Shown one piece after another: positions 1 through 8,459 of a DNA stretch of 64,000 nucleotides. The DNA is from Shewanella sp. UCD-KL12 (GTDB taxonomy: Bacteria > Pseudomonadota > Gammaproteobacteria > Enterobacterales > Shewanellaceae). The stretch covers positions 124,001-188,000 of the forward strand of contig NZ_MPHJ01000005.1 of the NCBI RefSeq assembly GCF_001957125.1, written 5' to 3'. Under the pieces are notes generated by a model, which ran no database searches, was not told the origin of the DNA, and saw only the letters and a program-made list of their open reading frames with translations. Position 1 is the stretch's first letter; every line of letters starts with the position of its first letter. A program made the translations under genes and the position numbers.

Positions 1-298
1 GCTATAATAACGAGACGAAATCGCGTCCAAGTTTATGCAAACAGCAACTTAAGTCAAGTTACACTTTTAATATAAATAGCAAATATTCACGATATAAATG
101 TAATAAAAAATTTATCAAACTGATGAAAAGTTGAGGTATATCACAGCGAAGCGCTGTAAAATAACATGATCAGCGTCACTTTTTATCGAGTGATAATTAA
201 TACTGACTTAAGCTCTAAAGCCTAAAATTACAGCAGATAAACCAATAAGCATAGCTAATTGGACTCAAGATTTAACCCATTAAAGGGAGTAAACACCT

Positions 299-424
299 AT
301 GTTAGAGTTTCTACGTGAAAACGGTAAAATGCTTTTTTGGACCACCTTATTCTTTATCGCTATCGGTGGCGGGATCTACTATGTAGATGCTTCATTAGAG
401 TCTCAAGTACAAGTTGTTGGCTAA
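299..424 (+). CDS. small single-span membrane protein, unknown function
   Basis: A 41-codon ORF with a good ribosome binding site (AAGGGAG) about 8 bases upstream of its ATG. The product begins MLEFLRENGKMLFW, continues with one hydrophobic stretch (about residues 11-30, TTLFFIAIGGGIYYV) and ends with a short polar tail. That pattern fits a single inner-membrane span. An AT-rich region of about 300 bases precedes it. I do not recognise the family. The clear Shine-Dalgarno sequence and membrane-like composition make it more likely real than chance. Confidence 0.6.
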   Translation: MLEFLRENGKMLFWTTLFFIAIGGGIYYVDASLESQVQVVG

Positions 425-469
425 ATAGCTAACCTCTAAGCTTCAGTTGAGTTAATAGCACTTTATTGA

Positions 470-525
470 AAGTGCTAACGCTTAAGTACTAACAGCTAAG
501 TACTAACGTTTAAGTACTGGCGCTC
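470..525. repeat. four imperfect 14-bp direct repeats
   Basis: Four head-to-tail units start at 470, 484, 498 and 512. Units 2 and 3 read AAGTACTAACAGCT and AAGTACTAACGTTT; units 1 and 4 differ at a few positions. The period is twice 7 bp, which matters because the other tandem arrays in the window have 7-bp units. The repeats lie just downstream of the 41-residue membrane protein. No coding role is visible. Confidence 0.7.
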
Positions 526-535
526 AACTGCTCAC

Positions 536-573
536 CCTTGGGTTTCAATTGGTATCACTGATAAAACCCAAGG
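536..573. repeat. inverted repeat, 10-bp arms
   Basis: CCTTGGGTTT at 536-545 pairs with AAACCCAAGG at 564-573 around an 18-base loop. No T-tract follows on either strand, so it is not a standard intrinsic terminator. It sits between the small membrane protein gene (+) and the broken lipoprotein gene (-) and might still help end either transcript. Confidence 0.45.
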
Positions 574-713
574 TAGCCTTCCCAAAACAAGCACTCAGCT
601 ATAGCTGCACGCCTTCTCTTCCAAGCTTGAAAGTTTCACGCCTTAACTACTAGTGATTTAAGTGCCAGCCTTTAAATATTAAGGTTTAAAGCGCTTTAAA
701 CTAAGACATTATC

Positions 714-1096
714 TTAGTTATCTAAACCATTGAAATTAAATTTTGTGGAGACATAAACAGGCACAGCTTTCGCGTTACTGTCTGCAGCTTTATATTCAAG
801 GTTTGATAGTGCAAGCAGTGCAACCCTATCCCTGGCGCCCTCAGGATACGATTCTTCAACTTGTGGGTCGAAAACCTGCCCTTCAGAGTCAATCAAATAT
901 TTAATGGAGACATGACCATCAACCGAGGGTGGGGTAAGGGTGTTGCTAAAACTGAACTGCTGCGATTCCTGTACCCAGTACTGAGACAGCTCAGATTGCT
1001 TAACAGTAATTGGGTCTTGGGATAAGCTCAGTTCCGCTTTTGCACTACAACCTACTAATACAAAAGATGCAACAAAGCCTGGGGGAAATACTTCAT
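714..1096 (-). pseudogene. frameshifted lipoprotein with TonB C-terminal-like domain
   Basis: The reading frame ending at 714 encodes a TonB-C-like domain (VSIKYLIDSEGQVFDPQVEE, then LLALSNLEYK). It stays open upstream to a lipobox-like FVLVGCS but has no start codon. A natural start lies at 1096 in another frame: ATG with GGAG 6 bases upstream. It reads MKYFP and then hits a stop 13 codons in. The two frames would join into a normal lipoprotein signal peptide if one base were added to the run of five G (plus strand) at 1081-1085. So this is a real gene interrupted at its 5' end by a one-base deletion or a sequencing error. An intact product would be about 127 residues. TonB-C domains in short lipoproteins are usually not energy transducers, so the function is unknown. 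Confidence 0.7.
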
Positions 1097-1254
1097 ATAC
1101 AGCTCCATGTAAGTCATTAACTATGATTAGCTAACGATCAGAATTCCTTTCTGAAATAACCTAACAGTATATTACCAAAAGTGTAAAGAAGTGAAAGTCA
1201 TATCATCAGATAATATGCCCAACACAAGCTTAATCTAGCATACGCATAATAGTG

Positions 1255-1590
1255 TTAGCGGTATTTCTGCCTATGCTCACTGTCATCTTTCTCTTCGACT
1301 TCTGGGGCCTCAGTCACTTTAAGATGATCCATCATATGACTGACTAGCAGCGCAATCACAGACACTATCGCTATGGGTGTCGTTATATTTCGCATATCTG
1401 GCGTAAAGTAACCAAACACTAAAGCTGCAACACCGGCATAAAAGGCAAAAATTTTAATTCGAGTCAGGATAGGGTTTTTGCCTAGCCATGCATGGCAATG
1501 TGGGCACTGAACCTGTGCATTTAGCCCTTTCCCGCGCTGGTTCTCAACCGCATTGACACCGAACGCTTTACTACAATGGGTACACAACAC
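1255..1590 (-). CDS. zinc-ribbon membrane protein, unknown function
   Basis: A 111-residue protein starting at GTG, with AGAGG upstream. The N-terminus has two CxxC pairs (CTHC at residues 3-6 and CPHC near 29-32), which suggests a small zinc ribbon facing the cytoplasm. Two hydrophobic segments follow (about 46-63 and 70-86), then a charged tail rich in Glu, Asp and Lys. The layout resembles small membrane proteins with a zinc-ribbon head. The family is not recognised. It stands alone and is divergent from the downstream mechanosensitive channel gene. Confidence 0.7.
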   Translation of the reverse strand: MLCTHCSKAFGVNAVENQRGKGLNAQVQCPHCHAWLGKNPILTRIKIFAFYAGVAALVFGYFTPDMRNITTPIAIVSVIALLVSHMMDHLKVTEAPEVEEKDDSEHRQKYR

Positions 1591-1808
1591 TAGATGAGCC
1601 TCTACTCTTAAAAAATTAGGGAGGGGAGTTTAGCAAAATAAAAAGCAAAATACCCTTTGTTAGCGGCAAGTCATGGCTACTTTTGTACGAAGTAAGACCT
1701 AAAATGTCATCTATTAAAAATTCAAATACAGATAATTGATAATGTGAATTTACACTAAGCTAATGAAAGTAATATTATAGCCTCTACAAAAGTAACTGGA
1801 TTTTACCT

Positions 1809-3416
1809 ATGCATCGTACATTCGTCATAATGATGTTCCTGCTCACAGCAATTATCGCTATCCCATCACAAGCCCAAGAGGCCAGCATAAGCTCTGAGCT
1901 TAACGCTCTACAACAGGCTATAGATCGTGATGTTAATAAGCTAAAACTTGAGCAAGGTGAACTCGCTCAATTTACTGAGTATAGAATTAAACAGAAAGCG
2001 GATGAGTTGCATCTCAAGCTCAAAGAGCAAATGAGTGTCAATCCAGTAGATGCAAAACTACTTACCCCTTATATCAGTGACCATCTCAAGTTCCTACAGG
2101 CTGTCGATACACATTACTCGGCAAGCATAGAAAAGCTCAAAACGGGTCTTGGTAATGGCCATGACGCCGATATTATGATGCAGTTTTCCAATAGAGAAAC
2201 TGAACGTGATGAGCTGATCCAGGCCAAGCTTGAAACAATTAGCTGGTCAGAAACGCTTTCAATAAACATTGGCAATCTAAAGTCTGAATTTACAAGCGCT
2301 CTAATTGAGCGTGCCGATGAGCTCGATAGCCTAGTGCATTACACACAAGATAGATTAAAAGTAGCCGTTGATGATGCGAGCCTAGCAGGTAAAGATGTCT
2401 CTTCAGAGCAAACGCTCAGAATCACTCAGCTCAATGAGAGGCTTGCTCACAGTAGCGCGAGTTTAGGTGTTGCTATCGAGAGCTTAGACTCTCTAGGTCA
2501 AGATACCTCTGAACTTAAACAGACACTATTCAGTACCTCGGGAGATATCACTCAAGATGTCCTCAATATCGATGTTGCTAGTAGCCTTATTGAGCAATGG
2601 TTTGATGCAGCAAAAAACCAAGCCATTGAAAACGGCCCAAGTATAGCCTTTAAGTTATTTGTATTTTGCTTGATCTTATTTATTGCCAATTTGGTTGGTA
2701 AAGGGGTCGAAAAGATCGTTAAAAAGGCGGTCAGCAACTCAAAGCTAAAATTCAGTAAACTGTTACAAGACTTCTTTATCTCACTCTCGAGTAAAGCGGT
2801 ATTTACTATCGGTGTGCTTATCGCACTGTCTCAGCTTGGCTTCGAACTCGGCCCACTGTTGGCAGGTTTCGGTGTTGCTGGTGTGATCATTGGCTTTGCA
2901 CTACAAGATACCTTGTCAAACTTTGCATCCGGCATGATGATATTAATCTACCGCCCATATGATGTCGGCGATCTGATCAATGCCGCTGGCGTTACAGGTA
3001 AAGTCAGCCATATGAGTTTGGTTTCGACCACGATTAAAACCTTAGATAATCAGAGACTGATCATTCCAAATAATAAGATTTGGGGCGATACCATCAACAA
3101 CATCACAGTTGAACACCAAAGACGCGTGGACATGACCTTTGGCATCGGCTACAGCGATGACATAGAAAAAGCTGAGCGCGTACTCAATGAGATTGTTGCA
3201 GCACACCCTATGACACTCAAAGAGCCTCAAGCTATGGTAAAACTGCATACGCTTGGCGAATCTTCTGTGGACTTTATTGTGCGCCCTTGGGCTAAGCCTG
3301 AAGATTACTGGGATGTTTACTGGGATATTACTCGCGAGGTGAAAATGAGATTTGATCAAGAGAACATCAGTATTCCGTTCCCACAACGCGATGTTCATAT
3401 CTATCAATCAGAGTGA
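1809..3416 (+). CDS. MscS-family mechanosensitive ion channel with periplasmic coiled-coil region
   Basis: A 535-residue inner-membrane channel of the small-conductance mechanosensitive family, which releases solutes on hypo-osmotic shock. Residues 1-22 form a Sec signal peptide ending near SQAQ. Residues 24-270 are helical, charged and leucine-rich, probably a periplasmic coiled coil. Three membrane spans follow near 278-297, 330-350 and 351-375. The pore helix has the typical small-residue pattern (LLAGFGVAGVIIGFALQD), followed by SNFASGMMILIYRPYDVGD and the beta domain with IPNNKIWG. The C-terminal cytoplasmic domain is complete. It is longer than E. coli MscS (286 residues) because of the N-terminal extension and shorter than MscK/MscM. 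Family assignment is firm; the role of the extension is unknown. Confidence 0.93.
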   Translation: MHRTFVIMMFLLTAIIAIPSQAQEASISSELNALQQAIDRDVNKLKLEQGELAQFTEYRIKQKADELHLKLKEQMSVNPVDAKLLTPYISDHLKFLQAVDTHYSASIEKLKTGLGNGHDADIMMQFSNRETERDELIQAKLETISWSETLSINIGNLKSEFTSALIERADELDSLVHYTQDRLKVAVDDASLAGKDVSSEQTLRITQLNERLAHSSASLGVAIESLDSLGQDTSELKQTLFSTSGDITQDVLNIDVASSLIEQWFDAAKNQAIENGPSIAFKLFVFCLILFIANLVGKGVEKIVKKAVSNSKLKFSKLLQDFFISLSSKAVFTIGVLIALSQLGFELGPLLAGFGVAGVIIGFALQDTLSNFASGMMILIYRPYDVGDLINAAGVTGKVSHMSLVSTTIKTLDNQRLIIPNNKIWGDTINNITVEHQRRVDMTFGIGYSDDIEKAERVLNEIVAAHPMTLKEPQAMVKLHTLGESSVDFIVRPWAKPEDYWDVYWDITREVKMRFDQENISIPFPQRDVHIYQSE

Positions 3417-3508
3417 AGCAGCAAAACGCTTACCAAGTGAGCGTCTTGACAGCGCCAGCTTAGCTGGCTGCACAAGCCTAGACGATACTCACTGCGTGAG
3501 CTGACGAA

Positions 3509-3550
3509 TGGAAAACATGGCTTCAATTTTTTTGTGGCCATGTTTTTCCA
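3509..3550. terminator. imperfect inverted repeat between convergent genes
   Basis: TGGAAAACATGG (3509-3520) pairs with CCATGTTTTTCCA (3538-3550), one extra T in the right arm, around a 17-base loop. It lies between the MscS-type gene (+) and fhs (-), which converge here. A T-tract lies in the loop but none follows the stem, so it is a weak terminator candidate. Confidence 0.4.
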
Positions 3551-3629
3551 TATAGAGCGTAGCTCGTCGTATAGGTTTCACCGCCCGCGAAGCAATAGGC
3601 CACAGGCCGCCGTCTTAGCCTTCTTCTAT

Positions 3630-5342
3630 TTATGCTAAACCTACGATTTCATCGTGTTCATTGATATCGATATTGAGGTAGCCTGGTTTTATTCCAAGCC
3701 CTGGCATAGTCATCACCTTCCCAACTAACGCAGTGATAAATCCAGCACCTGCATTAATCTTAAATTGAGTGATCGGTAACTCAAAGCTTGATGGGATCCC
3801 TTTAACTTTAGGGTCATGACAGATAGAGAGTGGCGTTTTAGCTACGCAAACAGAGAGATGCTCTAAGCCCATAGCTTTAATCTTAGCTAACTGAAGTTTA
3901 GCTTCCTCTGACAATGCAATTCCCTTTGCCCCGTATCCAGCTTCAGCTATGGTCAATAGCTTGGCTTCGATACTGGCCTCTGTTGGGTATAGGTGTTTAA
4001 ACTGAGATACATGCTTAGTGGCATTAACCACTGTTTTAGCTAATGCTTCAGCACCTGCTGCCCCTAAACTAAATGCTTCGCTGACTTCACAGCCAAATGC
4101 GCTAGTTTCATTGACCGCAGTTTTAAGCCAGTCTAACTCAACACTGGTATCGGTCGGAAAACGATTAATCGCCACGACAACAGGAATACCGTATTGGCTA
4201 ACATTGTCGATATGCCATTTAAGATTAGCAAAACCTGCCTGAAGCCTAAGCATATCCTCTTGATTAATATCGCTATCAGACGCAATACCTGAGTTAGCTT
4301 TAAGGGCCTTCAATGTCACCACCAGCACAGCAGCATCTGGCGCTTTACCTGACTCACGCACCTTGATATTACAAAATTTTTCAAACCCCATATCTGAACC
4401 AAAACCGCCCTCAGTCACAACAAAGTCTGACAGCTTTAATGCGATTCTATCGGCAATTATCGATGAGTTACCATGGGCGATATTGGCAAAGGGGCCAGCA
4501 TGAATTAAACAGGGGTCCCCTGTTAGGGTTTGCATCAATGTGGGCTCGATTGCATCGGTCAAGATAACTGTCATCGCCCCTGCTACTCCTAACTTTTCAG
4601 CAGTAATCGGCAAGCCATGCTTATCTAAAGCTAATATGAGCTGACCAATACGCTGACGCATATCTTTAAGATCTCGACTTAGCGCCAAAATCGCCATCAG
4701 CTCTGATGCAGCAGTAATATCAAAACCTGAATCATGTATTGGACCGTTTACATCGCCCAGACCAACAGTAATATTTCTTAAGCTACGTTCGTTATGATCG
4801 ACCACGCGACGCCAAAGGATCTGCTCAGGGTCGATATCTAATGGCTCCGTGCCCGACAGCTCAGTAAACTCATCTCTAGATAGCCTAGACTCATGAAACA
4901 AACGGGCGTCAATTGCAGCAGCGGCTAAGTTATGGGCGCTGCTCACTGCATGTATATCTCCAGTAAGGTGCAGGTTAAGCTCCTCCATAGGCACAACCTG
5001 CGCATAGCCGCCGCCCGCTGCACCGCCCTTAATCCCAAAAACGGGCCCCATACTAGGCTGACGAATACATGCCGTGGTTTTGCTGCCAATAGCATTTAAC
5101 CCTTGAGTCAAACCTATCGTAGTCACTGTTTTTCCCTCTCCATAGGGAGTCGGCGTTACCGCAGTAACGATAACTAGCTTTCCTTCTAAGTTATCTTCTA
5201 ATCGGTTCAGTACAGATAGCTTTACTTTAGATTTAGTTTCACCAAACAGGGATAATTCACTCGGCTCTAACCCTAGGTTATGGGCAATATCTCTAATTGG
5301 CTGATGCTTCGCTTGGCGTGATATTTCGATATCTGTCAGCAT
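3630..5342 (-). CDS. fhs: formate--tetrahydrofolate ligase
   Basis: ATP-dependent ligation of formate to tetrahydrofolate, giving 10-formyl-THF for one-carbon metabolism in the cytoplasm. The start is ATG at 5342, preceded by AGAGGA at normal spacing; the frame is open to 5426 but that extension (28 residues) has no family-like sequence. The 570-residue product has the nucleotide-binding loop [16 protein letters not shown], the family segment [20 protein letters not shown], and [13 protein letters not shown]. Length is slightly above the usual 550-560. It is a single gene, with a 228-base gap to the divergent aldo/keto reductase. Bacteria with FolD can carry Fhs as an additional route, so it is not necessarily essential. 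Confidence 0.97.
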   Translation of the reverse strand: MLTDIEISRQAKHQPIRDIAHNLGLEPSELSLFGETKSKVKLSVLNRLEDNLEGKLVIVTAVTPTPYGEGKTVTTIGLTQGLNAIGSKTTACIRQPSMGPVFGIKGGAAGGGYAQVVPMEELNLHLTGDIHAVSSAHNLAAAAIDARLFHESRLSRDEFTELSGTEPLDIDPEQILWRRVVDHNERSLRNITVGLGDVNGPIHDSGFDITAASELMAILALSRDLKDMRQRIGQLILALDKHGLPITAEKLGVAGAMTVILTDAIEPTLMQTLTGDPCLIHAGPFANIAHGNSSIIADRIALKLSDFVVTEGGFGSDMGFEKFCNIKVRESGKAPDAAVLVVTLKALKANSGIASDSDINQEDMLRLQAGFANLKWHIDNVSQYGIPVVVAINRFPTDTSVELDWLKTAVNETSAFGCEVSEAFSLGAAGAEALAKTVVNATKHVSQFKHLYPTEASIEAKLLTIAEAGYGAKGIALSEEAKLQLAKIKAMGLEHLSVCVAKTPLSICHDPKVKGIPSSFELPITQFKINAGAGFITALVGKVMTMPGLGIKPGYLNIDINEHDEIVGLA

Positions 5343-5570
5343 TCTTATTTTCCTCTTTTCAAAGAGTTTATAGGGGAGTTTTGCGTGTTTTTGATGAGAG
5401 CCAAGAATATAAAAGATCTGTGTCACTAGCTAAATACCCAAACGAAGATTAGTGAAGCTTATTTAAGCTTTTTGGAATCTACATCAATAAATAGTAATCT
5501 AGCGACACGAATTAATTTCAGGTTAAGCCGAAACTAATCTCAGCACGCCTAAAAGAAGGACATAAATAAA

Positions 5571-6476
5571 ATGACAACTGAAACAAACTCACTGCAGCTA
5601 TCAGATTTTATTGCAGGTTTTTGGCGTATGGATTCATGGGGCTTATCAGCGCAGCAACGACTGGCACTCATTGAAACCTATCTAGAGTTAGGTGTAACGA
5701 GTATGGATCATGCCGATATCTATGGTGAGTATCAATGCGAAAGACTCTTCGGTGAAGCACTCGCTCTAAAGCCCTCTTTGCGTGGTGAGATGCAATTAAT
5801 CAGTAAGTGTGGCATCAAGCCCGCTTTTCCCAGCACAGCTGAGCGATATGTTAACCACTATGATTCGAGTAAGGAGAACATTTTAGTATCAGTCGATAAC
5901 TCTCTCACACAACTCAATACCGACTATTTAGACTTACTACTGATACATAGACCTGACCCATTAATGAATGCAGAAGAGGTGGCATCAAGCTTCGAACAGT
6001 TAAAGCAAAGTGGCAAGGTACTTAATTTCGGGGTGTCTAACTTTACGACTTCGCAGTTTTCACTACTCGAATCCAGCTTAGCTCAACGAAATATCAATCT
6101 GGTCACTAATCAAGTTGAGCTTTCTCCGATAAATATGGGTTCACTCAGTGATGGCACCTTAGATCAATGTCAGCAACTGGGCATTTCGCCAATGGCTTGG
6201 TCATGCTTAGGTGGCGGTGATATCTTCAACTCAGATAGCCAGCAAGCGATTAGACTCAGAGCCGTGCTCAATAAGATTGCTGATGAACATGGTACTGACG
6301 ATATTAGTCAAGTTATCTATGCTTGGGTGTTAGCCCTTCCAAGCCAACCAAAGCCTATAATAGGCAGTGGTAATACAGCCAGAATTGGTGCAGCTGTTGC
6401 CTCGAGTAAAATAAAGCTAGATAGACAGCAATGGTTTAGCATCTGGCAAGCTTCGACAGGGCATAGCGTGCCTTAA
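5571..6476 (+). CDS. aldo/keto reductase, YdhF-like
   Basis: A 301-residue TIM-barrel NAD(P)H-dependent oxidoreductase of the aldo/keto reductase superfamily. The catalytic Asp and Tyr are in MDHADIYGEY (about residues 45-54), the Lys is in SKCGI, and the His is in LLLIHRPDP. GVSNFTTSQF and the C-terminal PIIGSGNTARI segment (cofactor phosphate binding) match the family, closest to the YdhF group by the start FIAGFWRMDSWGLS. The substrate cannot be told. A strong bidirectional terminator follows directly. Confidence 0.92.
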   Translation: MTTETNSLQLSDFIAGFWRMDSWGLSAQQRLALIETYLELGVTSMDHADIYGEYQCERLFGEALALKPSLRGEMQLISKCGIKPAFPSTAERYVNHYDSSKENILVSVDNSLTQLNTDYLDLLLIHRPDPLMNAEEVASSFEQLKQSGKVLNFGVSNFTTSQFSLLESSLAQRNINLVTNQVELSPINMGSLSDGTLDQCQQLGISPMAWSCLGGGDIFNSDSQQAIRLRAVLNKIADEHGTDDISQVIYAWVLALPSQPKPIIGSGNTARIGAAVASSKIKLDRQQWFSIWQASTGHSVP

Positions 6477-6494
6477 CATTTATACTAGATAGAA

Positions 6495-6516
6495 AAAAGG
6501 CGCCATCGGCGCCTTT
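6495..6516. terminator. bidirectional intrinsic terminator
   Basis: AAAGGCGCC and GGCGCCTTT form a GC-rich stem with a 3-base loop, flanked by an A-run on the left and T's on the right. It sits between the convergent aldo/keto reductase (+) and MaoC-like (-) genes and can serve both. Confidence 0.85.
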
Positions 6517-6542
6517 AATATTGATACCAACCAGCGTAACAA

Positions 6543-7427
6543 TTATAGGAAGCTTATCTGTCCTGATAAGTGTGGTCGACGACCGCGAGCATCCCTCAGC
6601 TCAAACACGAGATTGTCTTCATCTTGTTCACTGTCAAAGCTGACATCTGATGGCATAAATAATGGCAGTTTAAACGCAACATCTACCGTGCAAGGACGCT
6701 CACCAATTTGTGGCATCATCTGAGCAATACAGCGAGCCTTAGACCACATACCATGGGCTAAGACACGGTCAAAACCAAATCGCTTTGAGAGTACAGGGTG
6801 AAGATGGATCAAGTTATAGTCGCCAGATGCTTTCGCATATCGGCGGCCTAAATCTTCAGCTAAACTCCAAGACTCTGGCGCATCCCAAGCCATTGGGTTG
6901 GCTTTTGGTGGTCGTATGCGACGTTTGTTATTTTCGATTCGATACAGGTAGGTCGACAGTGACTCCCAGACCAGCTCATCACCGACAAATGCTTTTGATA
7001 CTAATTCAAACTCTAAACCTGAATCCGTCACCGTACTACTTGTTAGCGCACACTCAATGTTAAAGGTCTCATCAACAGATAGCCCTCTATGTTGGGTGAT
7101 ACTATTTTTCAGGTGAATCATTCCCAATAGGGGAAAGGTGATACCATCATGGGTAAAAATAACCGCGTGTAGCCTAAATGCCATTACGTACATATAAGTC
7201 ATAGGCAGTGTCTTACCGTCAAAGTCAAAGCCACATACCGAAGAGTACTGCTCGACTTTTTCTGGAGATAGGCTGACATTGGGCGTTGAGACATAGATCT
7301 TAGGTAGAGCTTGCTCATTCCACCCCGGCTTTCGCCCGAAGAAAATCTTACGATACAGGGAAAATAGGGTAGGCATCGCCTTCAATTCAATCGAAAAATC
7401 ATTTTCCACGTTAACCGAACCTTTCAA
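6543..7427 (-). CDS. MaoC-like hydratase/dehydratase, double hotdog
   Basis: Up to 294 residues with a C-terminal MaoC hotdog domain: YAKASGDYNLIHLHP carries the hydratase Asp/His pair, followed by FGFDRVLAHGMWSKA. This family hydrates trans-2-enoyl thioesters or acts on related acyl-CoA substrates. The N-terminal half probably forms a second, degenerate hotdog with a hydrophobic patch. The first codon at 7427 is TTG; GTG at 7409, preceded by GAAAGG, is an alternative, so the N-terminus is uncertain. No fatty-acid genes adjoin it and the substrate is unknown. Confidence 0.85.
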   Translation of the reverse strand: MKGSVNVENDFSIELKAMPTLFSLYRKIFFGRKPGWNEQALPKIYVSTPNVSLSPEKVEQYSSVCGFDFDGKTLPMTYMYVMAFRLHAVIFTHDGITFPLLGMIHLKNSITQHRGLSVDETFNIECALTSSTVTDSGLEFELVSKAFVGDELVWESLSTYLYRIENNKRRIRPPKANPMAWDAPESWSLAEDLGRRYAKASGDYNLIHLHPVLSKRFGFDRVLAHGMWSKARCIAQMMPQIGERPCTVDVAFKLPLFMPSDVSFDSEQDEDNLVFELRDARGRRPHLSGQISFL

Positions 7428-7554
7428 AATTTAAACTCATCAAACAGATTTCAAGCCCGCGAGTATACCTTAAAGTAAACACCCTTGCCTAAAATTCAGA
7501 CTTGATGAAGAAAATTTAAAGTTTATTGAGAGTACAGCAGATAGAAATAGCAGT

Positions 7555-7585
7555 CCTTGTAGCCTCAACATTTTAGGCTACAAGG
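7555..7585. repeat. perfect 10-bp inverted repeat
   Basis: CCTTGTAGCC (7555-7564) and GGCTACAAGG (7576-7585) around an 11-base loop, in the gap between the MaoC-like gene and cheD. No T-run follows on either strand. It lies upstream of the MaoC-like gene and downstream of cheD, so it may act in cheD transcript ending. Confidence 0.55.
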
Positions 7586-7728
7586 GCTTGCTGAACTTTC
7601 GAGATTGAGTTTTGCTCAACCTCAATGGTTTTAGTGCAAGGCATCGAGCGATGTCACCTAATGGCTTAAGCGAAAAGCTCGCTGTAAAAACACCTGAGAG
7701 AACGATGCTTAGTTAAACAGGGATAAAG

Positions 7729-8355
7729 TCAAAACAACTCAACTTGGTTATCCTCTTGATCTTTAACGATATGCTTGAGGTAAACCTTCTCCTCTTGCAT
7801 CATCTGTTCTATACGCGCAGGAGATAGACGTTTAAGTAAAACTTTGCCGCTATTGGGATGAAACAAGACTTTGCGCGGCCAAGGGCCTGCTAAATCTTCC
7901 TTTTCAATCTCTATCCCTTCAAGGCTAAGGTACTCCTTTACAAACTCAATATTAGACAAGCCAACATTCAGCACAGATGACTTAGTCATCTGGGCCCCGC
8001 CAAAAATTTTAGCCTTGAGCCGCTTACGCTGACCACCCGCTTTCAAGATCCCATTAATCAATTGTTCCATGGCTAAATTGCCATATCGACAGGAGTAACT
8101 GGTTAATTGATGCCAATCTTCATGCAGCTCACGCTCTGGTAAAAGAAAATGATTTAAACCACCAATACCAAGCAGTGGATCCCAGATGCAGGCCGCAACG
8201 CAGGAACCTAATCGAGTAAAAATGTATTCATCGTGCGAAGAGATATAGAAGGCACCAGGATCGACCCTAGCAATCACCTTATTATGCTTATTATCCCAGC
8301 TTCTTGGAATATCCTCGAAACCTGTTCGTGGGGGAGGAATCGCGATAGCTTGCAT
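7729..8355 (-). CDS. cheD: chemoreceptor glutamine deamidase CheD
   Basis: CheD converts specific glutamines of chemoreceptors to glutamate and in some bacteria works with CheC. The 208-residue product has the conserved active-site block FTRLGSCVAACIWDP (nucleophile Cys about 52) and GGLNHFLLPE (His about 69), followed by KIFGGAQM and the C-terminal HPNSGKVLLK. The N-terminal 35 residues are longer than in the shortest CheD proteins. No other chemotaxis gene lies in the window, so this is an orphan acting on receptors encoded elsewhere. Confidence 0.94.
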   Translation of the reverse strand: MQAIAIPPPRTGFEDIPRSWDNKHNKVIARVDPGAFYISSHDEYIFTRLGSCVAACIWDPLLGIGGLNHFLLPERELHEDWHQLTSYSCRYGNLAMEQLINGILKAGGQRKRLKAKIFGGAQMTKSSVLNVGLSNIEFVKEYLSLEGIEIEKEDLAGPWPRKVLFHPNSGKVLLKRLSPARIEQMMQEEKVYLKHIVKDQEDNQVELF

Positions 8356-8459
8356 TCAGCCTCCATGCTGCTCATACCTAATGAGTTCCAAGTATAGTCA
8401 GACATATGCAAGCTAGCGTTAATAGTTCGCCATTTTTTAAAGAAGCTTTTCAAATTGGA

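Noticed and set aside
1075-1096. Programmed ribosomal frameshift in the TonB-C-like gene
   Set aside because: No slippery heptamer of the usual type and no clear stimulatory hairpin; a deleted base is simpler.
5343-5426. N-terminal extension of formate-THF ligase
   Set aside because: 28 residues without family match; AGAGGA before ATG 5342 decides the start.
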